From: an uncultured Alphaproteobacteria bacterium
GTDB taxonomy: Bacteria > Pseudomonadota > Alphaproteobacteria > Rhizobiales > Ancalomicrobiaceae
Assembly: GCA_937919435.1 (NCBI GenBank)
Contig: CALFRR010000261.1
Location: forward strand, 1-38,642
Length of the DNA stretch: 38,642 nucleotides
Direction of reading: 5' to 3'
The notes under the pieces were generated by a model. It made no database searches and had not been told where the DNA came from. It saw nothing but the letters and a program-made list of their open reading frames with translations. Numbering within the stretch: the stretch's first letter is position 1; every line of letters begins with the position of its first letter. Positions 1 to 8,559 of this stretch are shown here, one piece after another. The position numbers and the translations under genes were made by a program.

Positions 1-1
1 C

Positions 2-1090
2 GAGATCGCCCGCCGCGACCTCGGCATCCAGGTGGCGATCCTGCCGGGCGCCGAACTGCCGCCGTCGATGCCCAAGCCGTTCTTCTCGCTGCTCGACAGT
101 GCGCTCTCCGACGAGTTCGCCACCCGCATCGACCGTCCGTTCTGGATCGACACCGTCGGCAAGTCCGATTGGATCGAGATCCGGGTGCCGACCAGCGCCG
201 GGATCCTCAAGGTGCTCGCCCGCCGCTCGCAGGCCTATGCCTCGAACTCGCACATCTTCCTGGTGTGGATGTTCGGCACCTCGATCGTCCTGATCGGCAT
301 CGCCGTCCTGTTCCTCAGGAACCAGATCCGGCCGATCCAACGGCTCGCCGACGCCGCCGAGAGCTTCGGCAAGGGCCGGCCGATCGGCGACTTCAGCCCC
401 CAGGGGGCCCGCGAGGTGCGCCGCGCCGGCGAAGCCTTCGTCGAGATGCGCCGCCGCATCGAGCGCCAGATCGAGCAGCGCACCGCCATGCTCGCCGGGG
501 TCAGCCACGATCTCAGGACGGTGCTCACCCGCTTCCGCCTGCAGATGGCGCTGCTGCCGCCCGGCACCGACGCCGACGCCCTGGAGAGCGACATCGGCGA
601 GATGCAGGCGATGCTCGAGGCCTATCTCGCCTTCGCCCGCGGCGACGGCGACGAGGAGGCTCAACCGACCGCGATCGCCGATCTGCTCGGCTCGATCGTC
701 GTCGAGGCGGAACGGGTCGGCTTCGAGGTCGGACTGACCTTCGAGGGCGACGACGAGGTCACCGTCCGCCCCAACGCCTTCAAGCGGCTGATCGGCAACC
801 TCGTCGGCAACGCCTGCCGCCACGCCGAGACGGTGACGATCACCGCCCGCCACACCCACGGCTGGCTGACCATCATGGTCGACGACGACGGCCCCGGCAT
901 TCCCGCGACCGAGCGGGAGAACGTCTTCCGCCCGTTCTATCGGCTCGACGAGTCGCGCAACCAGGACGAAGGCGGCTCAGGTCTCGGCCTGGCCATCGCC
1001 CGCGACATCGCCCGCGGCCACGGCGGCGACATCGTCCTCGACGCATCCCCCCAGGGCGGCCTCAGAGCGGTGGTGCGGATCCCGGGGTGA
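2..1090 (+). CDS. Sensor histidine kinase, EnvZ-like (5' truncated by window edge)
   Basis: This is the C-terminal part of a membrane two-component sensor kinase. The frame is open from the first bases, so the true start lies upstream; a GTG at 32 is internal. Visible order: the end of a periplasmic sensor region, one transmembrane helix (about nt 260-315), a HAMP linker beginning at NQIRPIQRL, the H-box SHDLRTVLTR with the phospho-accepting His at nt 506-508, an N-box NLVGNACRHAE, a G1 box DDDGPGIP, an F box FRPFYRLDES and a G2 box GGSGLGLAIA. All catalytic boxes are intact. The H-box has Val where most EnvZ-type kinases have Pro (HDLRTPLTR). The response regulator is expected upstream, outside the window. 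Confidence 0.93.
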   Translation, partial: EIARRDLGIQVAILPGAELPPSMPKPFFSLLDSALSDEFATRIDRPFWIDTVGKSDWIEIRVPTSAGILKVLARRSQAYASNSHIFLVWMFGTSIVLIGIAVLFLRNQIRPIQRLADAAESFGKGRPIGDFSPQGAREVRRAGEAFVEMRRRIERQIEQRTAMLAGVSHDLRTVLTRFRLQMALLPPGTDADALESDIGEMQAMLEAYLAFARGDGDEEAQPTAIADLLGSIVVEAERVGFEVGLTFEGDDEVTVRPNAFKRLIGNLVGNACRHAETVTITARHTHGWLTIMVDDDGPGIPATERENVFRPFYRLDESRNQDEGGSGLGLAIARDIARGHGGDIVLDASPQGGLRAVVRIPG

Positions 1091-1179
1091 GATGCAAAGA
1101 CCGGGCGCATGACATTCGGCGACATCGGAACGTCGTGCGCACGACCGGCCGGCCGGCGTCCGTTCGGGCTCGCCTCAGG

Positions 1180-1947
1180 TCACATCTTCCGCACCACGCA
1201 GGCGATCGTCCGATAGGGGAAGGTCACCTCCGGCCGGCCGGCGAGATCCGGGGTCTCGGCGATCACCGCCCGTACGGCGCGGGCGACGTCCGCCCGCGTC
1301 TCCGCCGGCAGCGCCGCGACGAAGCTCACCGACAGGATCCGGTCGACGATCACCCGCTCCGCCGGACCGGTATGGCCGTGCGGGAACCACATCTCCTCGA
1401 GCGGACCGAAGCCCGGCGCCGGAAACGGCGCCCGCCAGGCCCCGGTATGGAAGCGCGGCGCATCCCCTTCGTAGGGCGTCATGATCGCGGTGAGACGCGC
1501 GACCCAGGGTACCGTCTCGTCGCGGACGTTCCAGACCAGCCCGAGCCGCCCCCCGGGCCGCAGCACCCGCCGGATCTCGGCGACCGCGGCGGGCGTCGCG
1601 AACCAGTGGAAGGCCTGGGCCGCGACCACCGCGTCGGCGCTGCCGTCGGGAAGCGGGATCGCCTCGGCGGTTCCCTCGCGAAGATCCACCGCCGGAAACC
1701 GCCGGGCGAACTCCGCCCGCATCGCCGCGACCGGTTCGACCGCGACGATCCGGGCGCCGGTCGAGGCGAGCCGCGGCGTGAACTTGCCGGTTCCGGCGCC
1801 GAGATCGACGACCATCGTGCTCGGCCGCAACCCGACGGCCTCGCGCAGCCAGCCGTCGAGCGCCGCCGGATAGTCCGGCCTCCCGCTCCCGTACCGGCTC
1901 GCCGCATCCTCGAACCCGACCGCCGCGGTGGGGTGGATCGTCGGCAT
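1180..1947 (-). CDS. Class I SAM-dependent methyltransferase
   Basis: A 255-residue Rossmann methyltransferase of the small-molecule Methyltransf_11/25 type. Motif I is VVDLGAGTGKF near residues 46-56, followed by the acidic strand IVAVEP and the post-motif AVVAAQAFHWF. The substrate cannot be read from sequence. The ATG at 1947 has a strong ribosome site (GGAGG just upstream). It lies 10 bp downstream of a TetR-family regulator on the same strand, so the two are probably co-transcribed and the regulator may control it. It converges with the sensor kinase gene. Confidence 0.9.
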   Translation of the reverse strand: MPTIHPTAAVGFEDAASRYGSGRPDYPAALDGWLREAVGLRPSTMVVDLGAGTGKFTPRLASTGARIVAVEPVAAMRAEFARRFPAVDLREGTAEAIPLPDGSADAVVAAQAFHWFATPAAVAEIRRVLRPGGRLGLVWNVRDETVPWVARLTAIMTPYEGDAPRFHTGAWRAPFPAPGFGPLEEMWFPHGHTGPAERVIVDRILSVSFVAALPAETRADVARAVRAVIAETPDLAGRPEVTFPYRTIACVVRKM

Positions 1948-1957
1948 CTCCGCCTCC

Positions 1958-2596
1958 TCAGATGCTCGGATCCCAAGCCTCCTCCGCCTTGCGCGGCGAC
2001 GGTTTCCAGGAACGGCAGCGATCGAAGAAGGCTCCGACCCGATCCTCGATCCGGCCGAGCGTGGTCAGCGTCTCGTCGAGCGCCTTCATCGTCCGGGCGA
2101 GGCCGGGGTCCTCGTCGTCGAGGAACACCGGCACCACCCGGGCGAAGCCCGCGGCGAGCGCCGGCGCCCGGAAGCTCGCGACCGGACCGGCGGTTCCGAT
2201 CCCCGCCGCCGCGAGCATCCAGCGCTGCGAGCCGACGACCAGCGAGACGAGTTTCGCCGCCAACAGCGGGTCGGTGCGCGCCGAACGGGCGAGACCGCGA
2301 AGCCCGGCACGGTGCGGCGCCAGCAGATCGAACCGGCGCATCAGCGCATCGAACAGACGATCGCGACGGCCGGCCGCGGCCTGCTCGGGGTCGCCGCCGG
2401 CGAGCACCGCGACGTCGATCCGACGCGAGAACCCGGCGACGAGATCGATCGGACGGTCGTAGAGCCGACGGAGATCGGCGAGGCCGACCCCCGCCTTCGC
2501 GGCGATGTCGTCGAAGCCGATCGCATGGAACGAGCGGTCGGCGAGAAGTGCGAAGAAGGCCGTTTCGGCCCGTTCGGAAAGGCTGCTGTCGCTCAT
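1958..2596 (-). CDS. TetR-family transcriptional regulator
   Basis: A 212-residue protein with an N-terminal TetR-type helix-turn-helix (residues about 5-50; FDDIAAKAGVGLADLRRLYDRP) and a divergent all-helical C-terminal ligand domain. I chose the ATG at 2596 because AGGAGG sits 5 nt before it; an in-frame GTG at 2602 overlaps that ribosome site and is less likely. It is the first gene of a probable two-gene unit with the methyltransferase downstream. The inducer is unknown, and no clear palindromic operator was identified in the 170 bp upstream. Confidence 0.82.
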   Translation of the reverse strand: MSDSSLSERAETAFFALLADRSFHAIGFDDIAAKAGVGLADLRRLYDRPIDLVAGFSRRIDVAVLAGGDPEQAAAGRRDRLFDALMRRFDLLAPHRAGLRGLARSARTDPLLAAKLVSLVVGSQRWMLAAAGIGTAGPVASFRAPALAAGFARVVPVFLDDEDPGLARTMKALDETLTTLGRIEDRVGAFFDRCRSWKPSPRKAEEAWDPSI

Positions 2597-2722
2597 GGCC
2601 ACCTCCTGTCGCCTCGATATGGGGCCGGTGGTGGCGCTCCGCCAGAGCCCGCCGATCGATCGTCGCCGCGAGCCGCGGATCCCGGTCGCGCCGGAGGGCG
2701 CTCCCGAGAGGTGGCGACCGGT

Positions 2723-2754
2723 GAGCGCACCGTGTGTCCGCCCACGGCGCGCTC
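2723..2754 (-). terminator. Possible terminator hairpin after the chemotaxis receptor gene
   Basis: Stem GAGCGC/GCGCTC continued by CCGTG/CACGG after a single mismatch, with an 8-nt loop. It lies 14 bp beyond the receptor stop codon. It has no clear U-tract, so it is only a weak intrinsic terminator candidate. Confidence 0.3.
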
Positions 2755-2767
2755 CCTGCGTGCCCGG

Positions 2768-4456
2768 TCAGGCGGCGCGGAAGTCGGCGACGAAGGCCTC
2801 CACCGCCCGCCGCAGATCGGTCGCCCGGCCGGAGAGGCCGGTCGACAGCGTCATCAACTGGGTCGAAGCGGCCCCGGTCATCTCGGCGGCCTGACCGACG
2901 CCGGAGATGTTGTGGGTCACCTGGCTGGTTCCGGCCGCCGCCTGCTGGCAGTTGCGGGCGATCTCGGCGGTGGCCGCGCCCTGTTCCTCGACCGCTCCGG
3001 CGATCGCGGTGGCGATCGTCTTGACGTCGCCCATCACCCGGACGATCTCGTTCATCGACTTCACCGTGCCGTCGGTCGCCTGCTGGATCTCGTCGACCTT
3101 CCGGCCGATGTCGTCGGTCGCCTTGCCGGTCTGGCTGGCCAGCTGCTTCACTTCCGCCGCGACCACCGCGAAGCCCTTGCCGGCCTCGCCGGCCCGGGCC
3201 GCCTCGATCGTCGCGTTGAGCGCCAGGAGGTTGGTCTGATCGGCGATGCCCTTGATCAGATTGACCACGTCGCCGATCGCCGCCGCCGCGGTGGTCAGCA
3301 CCGAGATCCGTTGATTGGAGATCTGGGCCTCTTCGTAGGCGCTGTCGGCGACCAGCGAGGACTGGGCCGCCTGGCCGTTGATCTCGCGCACCGAGACCGC
3401 CATTTCCTCCGACGAGGCGGCGACCGTCTGAACGTTGGAGGCCGCCTGTTCGGCCGCCGCGGCGACCGACTGGGCCTGCCGCGAGGTCTCTTCCGCCGTC
3501 GCCGAGAGGCTCCTGGCGGCATCGGCGACCTCGCCCGACGACCGCGCGAAACCGTCCGACAGATCCTGCATGCGGACCACGAAATCGTTGGCGAGCGCCT
3601 CGCGACGCGCCAGTGTCCGCCGTTCCACCTCTTCCCGTCCGGCCCGCTCGACCCGTGCCCGTTCCGCCTCGCGGAGTTGGTCGCGCAACGTGGTCAGGGC
3701 ACCGGCGATCGCGCCGATCTCGTCGCGCCGCGCGGCGCCGGAGATCTCCGTCTCCAGTTCGCCTCGCCCGAGCGCGGTCATCACCCCCATCGCACCGCGG
3801 ATCGGGGCGACCACGCAGGTGCGGACGAGAAATACCGCCAGGACGACGATCGCCGCGATCGCCGACCCGATCGCTCCGAGGGTCCACCAGGCGGTGGCCA
3901 CTGCCTCGGTCGAGGTCCGCCGGCTCTCCGCGTCGAGCCGCTTGGCGATCTCCGCGTTGAGCGGCAACCCGACTTCGAACACCGAAGCCAATGCCGGCCG
4001 GCACCGGCTCTCCATCGCCTGCTGGGCCGCCGCGGTCCCGCCGGCGGTGTCCGCCGCCCGGGCCACCTCCGCGCATCCGCCCTGTGCCGCGGCGACGAAG
4101 CGACGCCGGACCTCCTCGATCCGGTCGGCGACCGCCGGCATCAGCGTCACCGCCTCGGCGATCGCGTCGCGGAAGCTCTGCAGCGAGGTGTCCTGAGTCT
4201 TCTTCGCCGCCTGCCGCGCCTCCGCGTTCGGTGCCGAGATGCTCTGCTGCAGGCCGACCTCGAACTGGGTGATGAAACGCGCCGCCCGGGTGTACTTCAG
4301 GGTGCCCGAGACGGTGTTTCCCAGAAGGTCCTGATAGGTCGAATCGATCGCCAGCAGACGGCTCGTCGCATAGGTCGCGCCACCGAGACTGACCCCTCCG
4401 AGCAGGAGCAGGAGGCTCACGACCTTGCGGACCATCGACCAATTCTCGAAGAACAT
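2768..4456 (-). CDS. Methyl-accepting chemotaxis protein
   Basis: A 562-residue transmembrane chemoreceptor. TM1 covers about residues 10-30, a helical periplasmic sensor domain about 31-188, TM2 about 190-211, HAMP about 212-265, and the signalling domain about 330-560. The conserved hairpin tip is DQTNLLALNATIEAARAGE (residues 406-424), which contacts CheA/CheW. The periplasmic domain resembles a four-helix-bundle sensor and carries two cysteines (128 and 152). An upstream GTG at 4522 is in frame but has no ribosome site, so I chose the ATG at 4456, preceded by GGGGG. No C-terminal CheR-binding pentapeptide is present. No other chemotaxis gene is nearby, so it appears to be an orphan receptor. 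Confidence 0.95.
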   Translation of the reverse strand: MFFENWSMVRKVVSLLLLLGGVSLGGATYATSRLLAIDSTYQDLLGNTVSGTLKYTRAARFITQFEVGLQQSISAPNAEARQAAKKTQDTSLQSFRDAIAEAVTLMPAVADRIEEVRRRFVAAAQGGCAEVARAADTAGGTAAAQQAMESRCRPALASVFEVGLPLNAEIAKRLDAESRRTSTEAVATAWWTLGAIGSAIAAIVVLAVFLVRTCVVAPIRGAMGVMTALGRGELETEISGAARRDEIGAIAGALTTLRDQLREAERARVERAGREEVERRTLARREALANDFVVRMQDLSDGFARSSGEVADAARSLSATAEETSRQAQSVAAAAEQAASNVQTVAASSEEMAVSVREINGQAAQSSLVADSAYEEAQISNQRISVLTTAAAAIGDVVNLIKGIADQTNLLALNATIEAARAGEAGKGFAVVAAEVKQLASQTGKATDDIGRKVDEIQQATDGTVKSMNEIVRVMGDVKTIATAIAGAVEEQGAATAEIARNCQQAAAGTSQVTHNISGVGQAAEMTGAASTQLMTLSTGLSGRATDLRRAVEAFVADFRAA

Positions 4457-4820
4457 GGCTACCCCCGATGCAGGCGTATCCGCAGTGAAATCGAGCCCGA
4501 GAGAAAAGAAGAGATCGCTCACGCGGCGAAGCCGGGCAAGGCGGGCTTCGTGACGCCGGACGTTCGTCCGCCGGCGTTAATTTTGAAATAACATTATGAA
4601 ACCGTGTACATTTTGTCGCATTCCTACTGAAATTTCAAAAACTCGCCAAACCGACGTACTTGCCGCGGTGAATGCCAAATAAACGACAGAATTATGCTTG
4701 TCATTTTTGACGAGGCGGACAGAAGATGCTCCGTCGAGCCGGACGGATCGGACGATGCGCCGACTCGACGCCGCAGTCCTTCGCGCAATAAGTCTTCGAT
4801 TCAAACGGTACAACCGAGAG
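4457..4820. promoter_or_regulatory. AT-rich upstream region of the chemotaxis receptor gene
   Basis: No gene is supported here. Roughly 4575-4720 is strikingly AT-rich against a GC-rich background. It holds a perfect 10-bp palindrome TGAAATTTCA (4628-4637), a nearby related TTTTGAAATAA (4581-4591) and a small GTCA-TTTT-TGAC hairpin sequence near 4699-4710. It probably contains the receptor promoter and regulator sites. I could not identify a convincing -35/-10 pair. Confidence 0.45.
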
Positions 4821-4856
4821 CAAACGAAAACGCCCCCGACCGAACGGTCGAGGGCG
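4821..4856 (-). terminator. Rho-independent terminator of prs
   Basis: A near-perfect 12-bp stem CGCCCCCGACCG/CGGTCGAGGGCG with an AA loop at 4831-4856. Read on the minus strand it is followed by TTTTCGTTTG. It lies about 78 bp after the prs stop codon. Confidence 0.8.
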
Positions 4857-4933
4857 CTGGAATTCGAGTGGTTTCGTCTCGTCGGCGAACCGATCCCCGT
4901 CGCGAAACTCGCGACGACGATCGGACACGACCG

Positions 4934-5866
<933 letters not shown>

Positions 5867-5921
5867 CGGATGCCTCTTGTCGACCGGGCGTCCCACGGAC
5901 GGAGACACCCCAAAACACGAT

Positions 5922-5940
5922 GGACGCCCCTCGGGCGTCC
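5922..5940 (-). terminator. Hairpin in the lipoprotein-prs gap (terminator or leader element)
   Basis: A perfect 8-bp stem GGACGCCC/GGGCGTCC with a 3-nt loop. On the minus strand it is followed by ATCGTGTTTTG, a poor U-tract. It is either the terminator of the upstream lipoprotein gene or a structure in the prs 5' leader. Confidence 0.45.
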
Positions 5941-6065
5941 GGAACGGCGTCGACGCGCCGACGGAAGAGATCGGGGCCGCGCGGGCCTTTTAGCAAGCGC
6001 GACCGGCGACGTAAACCGAGCATCACGCCGAAGTGCGACCGAATCCGGTCGACCCGGAACGAACC

Positions 6066-6614
6066 TCAGTCGGTGGCCCGGTTGATCCACGCCTTGATCG
6101 CCCGCACCGCCCGCAGCGCCAGCCGCTTCTGGCCGTCGATGGTGAGCCCCGCCCAGGCATCGCCTTCCGCCTGATTGCCGACCTCCTGGCCGACGATCCG
6201 CTGCACCCGGTTCCCCGCCGTGTCGTAGATGTCGTAGGTGAACAGGAAGGTCGTCGTGGTGTTGTTGCCGAGCGCCACGAAATGTCCCTGGATCCGGTAG
6301 GTCGCCGGCTCCTCCAGCCGATGGACGAGCTGGATCCCCTCGTTCTGCGCGAAGATCCGGAAGCGCTGGTAGATGCCGTCGGCGAGCGTCACCGGCAGAC
6401 CGGTGAAGGGCAACATCTGCACCGTCACCGGGGCCGGCGCGGGCAACGTCGTCAGGGCGGGCAGCCGGGTCTGGGCACCGTAGAGCGGCGCCCCGGCGTC
6501 GCTCAGGCCCTCCGGCGCACAGGCCCCGAGGAGCGCCAGCCCGGCGAGGGCGGCGCCGATCCCGAACGCCCGACGCGACCGCGGACGGTTGAGATCGGAT
6601 GTGGAGCCGGTCAT
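6066..6614 (-). CDS. Conserved lipoprotein with Tat-like and lipobox signal
   Basis: A 182-residue predicted lipoprotein of unknown function. The N-terminus has a twin-arginine-like SRRAFG, a hydrophobic stretch and a lipobox LLGAC (Cys about residue 32), so it is probably exported and acylated. The mature part has no motif I recognise with a known activity. The ATG at 6614 is preceded by GGAGG. It lies between pgeF and prs and in the same direction as lgt, whose product would itself be needed to lipidate it. I know of similar lipoproteins in this neighbourhood in Rhizobiales, but cannot assign a function. Confidence 0.8.
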   Translation of the reverse strand: MTGSTSDLNRPRSRRAFGIGAALAGLALLGACAPEGLSDAGAPLYGAQTRLPALTTLPAPAPVTVQMLPFTGLPVTLADGIYQRFRIFAQNEGIQLVHRLEEPATYRIQGHFVALGNNTTTTFLFTYDIYDTAGNRVQRIVGQEVGNQAEGDAWAGLTIDGQKRLALRAVRAIKAWINRATD

Positions 6615-6688
6615 GGCGGAAGACCTCCGAGAGAAAGCGGATCGACGGGTTCTGTACTCGCAAAGCGGCTCCGGGTCCACCGCGGCGC

Positions 6689-7453
6689 TCACCCGCGGAC
6701 GGCGATCGCCGAGACCAGGCGCCCGTAATCGGGTTCGCGGCGCTGCGTCGCACGCCGATAGGAGAAGAAACGGGCCTCGTCGGCATGGGTGCACAGGCCG
6801 AGATCGCCGATCCGTCCCAACTCTTCGGCGGCCAGCCGTCCGCCGATGAAGCCCGGCAGATCGAACATCGCATGGCCCTCCCGCGTCGACGGGCGGAAGA
6901 ACCGGGCGTTCGCCCCGTCCTCGGCGACGAAGCGCTCGACGAACTCCGGCCCGACCTCGTAGGCGCCGGCCGAGATCGTCGGCCCGAGCACCGCGGTGAT
7001 TCGCCCGCGCACCGCCCCGAGCCGTTCCATCGCCGCGACCGTCGCTCCGATCACCCCGCCGATCGCCCCCTTCCAGCCGGCATGGGCCGCTCCGACCACG
7101 CCGGCCTCGACGTCGGCGAACAGGATCGGCCCGCAGTCGGCGGTCGCCACCCCGACCGCGACGCCCGGCGTCGCGGTCACCACCGCATCGGCCCTGGGCC
7201 CTTCCCCCGGCGCCCATGCCGCCGCCGCGACCGCGACGGTGGCCGAGTGGATCTGGAACGGCAGCGCCAGTGCATCCCGATCGACGCCCAGCGCCGTCGC
7301 CACCCGGGCCCGGTTCTCGAGCACGTTCGCCCGGTCGTCGTCCGACCCGAGACCGACGTTGAGGCTGGTGTAGAGGCCACCCGAGACGCCGCCGTCACGG
7401 GTGAAGAAGCCATGGGCGAGACCGGCGGACTCGAGGAGGGGGGAACGGATCAA
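6689..7453 (-). CDS. pgeF: Laccase-domain protein PgeF/YfiH (purine nucleoside phosphorylase family)
   Basis: A 254-residue member of the DUF152/YfiH family. Related proteins have been described as multifunctional purine nucleoside phosphorylase/adenosine deaminase enzymes and as peptidoglycan editing factors. The metal-site residues are visible: His70 in FQIHSATV, Cys108 in ATADCGPILF and His125 in AAHAGWKGA. The only well-placed start is a TTG at 7451-7453, preceded by GGAG and overlapping the midA stop as TTGA; there is no ATG near the expected N-terminus (LIRSPLLES). Translation is therefore probably coupled to midA. The purine-salvage role fits the nearby prs, but this is inference. Confidence 0.93.
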   Translation of the reverse strand: MIRSPLLESAGLAHGFFTRDGGVSGGLYTSLNVGLGSDDDRANVLENRARVATALGVDRDALALPFQIHSATVAVAAAAWAPGEGPRADAVVTATPGVAVGVATADCGPILFADVEAGVVGAAHAGWKGAIGGVIGATVAAMERLGAVRGRITAVLGPTISAGAYEVGPEFVERFVAEDGANARFFRPSTREGHAMFDLPGFIGGRLAAEELGRIGDLGLCTHADEARFFSYRRATQRREPDYGRLVSAIAVRG

Positions 7454-8559
7454 GATCTGGCTCCGGAAGGGGTGTCGGGAAAGCCGGGCACGGCGAGCCC
7501 GGGAGAGGTCACGGCGAGGACCTTGAACAGCGAGCCCATCTCCTCGGGCGCCACCAGACGGCCGACCTGACCGACGATCGCCGCGCGGGTCGCCTCGTCC
7601 TTGTCGGCGCCGAGCCGGCCGGCCCGTTCGGTGATGCCGAGCGCCAGCAGGAAGTCGCCCTGTTCGATCGGCCCGACCGTCGCCGCCCCCTCGCCGCGGG
7701 CCGCCCGGGCGAGTGCGGTGAAGTCGACGTGGGCGGTGAGATCGGCTTCGCCCGGCCGGCCCAGCGGATCGACGTGGGTGTGCGAACGGATCGCCTGGAA
7801 GGTGTCGCCGAAGGCCGGCCCCTCGTAGCCGTAGTCGACCGCCAGCACCACCCCGCCGTGGCGGGCGATGCGGCCGGCGAGATGGCGCATCACCGCCACC
7901 GAGGCCGGCGACACTTCGACGATCGCCCCCTCCTCCGCGTCGTCCATGAAGCCCGGTTGTCCCTCGGCCGGCAGCGTGGTCGGGCCGAGGCCGAAGGCGA
8001 GGCCGCCGTCGGCGTCGAGGCCGACCACCCGCTCTCGCCACGCCCCGCCGGATTTCTCGAACTGGCGCACCGGCAGCGCATCGAAGAACTCGTTGGCGAC
8101 GACGAACAGCGGCCCGTCCGGCACGTCCTCGACCCGGTCGTACCAGGTCGCCTTCAGCGGTGCCCCGGCGAGCGTCGCCGCCTGTCGGGCGCGCAGCCGC
8201 GGGCTGGTCTCGACGAGGCCGAGCCGGGCGGCGGCGAGGAAGGCGGGAATCCGCCGGGCGACCCGGAGCAGATCGGCCATCAGCGTCCCACGCCCCGGTC
8301 CGAGTTCGACCAGCCGGAACGGCGCCGGCCGGCCCAGCCGCTCCCAACATTCGACGATCGCCGCGCCGATCAGCTCCCCGAACATCTGCGAGACTTCCGG
8401 CGCGGTGACGAAGTCGCCGGCCTCGCCGAACGGTTCGCGCGCCATGTAGTAGCCGTGCTCGGGATCGGAGAGGCAGAGCCCCATGTAGTCGTGCACCGAC
8501 ATCGGCCCCTCGAGCCGGACGATCGCACGGATCCGATGCTCGAGCGGCGTCGGGCTCAC
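7450..8559 (-). CDS. midA: MidA/NDUFAF7-type SAM-dependent methyltransferase
   Basis: A 369-residue DUF185 methyltransferase, homologous to mitochondrial NDUFAF7, which methylates an arginine of a complex I subunit during assembly. Motif I is VELGPGRGTL (residues 83-92); the family segment DPEHGYYM and GDFVTAPEVSQMFGE precede it, and the post-I acidic region NEFFDALPVRQF follows. The GTG start (8557-8559) overlaps the lgt stop as GTGA and has AGGAG 9 nt upstream. Its 3' end overlaps pgeF by 4 nt. The bacterial target is not known from this sequence. Confidence 0.92.
   Translation of the reverse strand: MSPTPLEHRIRAIVRLEGPMSVHDYMGLCLSDPEHGYYMAREPFGEAGDFVTAPEVSQMFGELIGAAIVECWERLGRPAPFRLVELGPGRGTLMADLLRVARRIPAFLAAARLGLVETSPRLRARQAATLAGAPLKATWYDRVEDVPDGPLFVVANEFFDALPVRQFEKSGGAWRERVVGLDADGGLAFGLGPTTLPAEGQPGFMDDAEEGAIVEVSPASVAVMRHLAGRIARHGGVVLAVDYGYEGPAFGDTFQAIRSHTHVDPLGRPGEADLTAHVDFTALARAARGEGAATVGPIEQGDFLLALGITERAGRLGADKDEATRAAIVGQVGRLVAPEEMGSLFKVLAVTSPGLAVPGFPDTPSGARS

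Noticed and set aside
169..2724. An 851-codon plus-strand open frame
   Set aside because: It is a shadow of the sensor kinase in the +1 frame continuing antisense to the next genes; Arg/Pro-rich with no domain.
1479..4442. Very long open frame on the minus strand (about 987 codons) crossing several genes
   Set aside because: It is out of frame with the recognised methyltransferase, TetR and chemoreceptor genes. Its translation is low-complexity Arg/Gly/Asp-rich, as expected where high GC removes stop codons.
1928..4591. An 887-codon plus-strand open frame opposite TetR and the chemoreceptor
   Set aside because: It is antisense to two well-supported genes, with Arg/Asp/Gly-rich composition and no motif.
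4660..4690. A sigma-54-like site TGGCATTCACCGCGGCA on the minus strand before the chemoreceptor
   Set aside because: The -12 element does not match TTGC and the GG/GC spacing is off by one.
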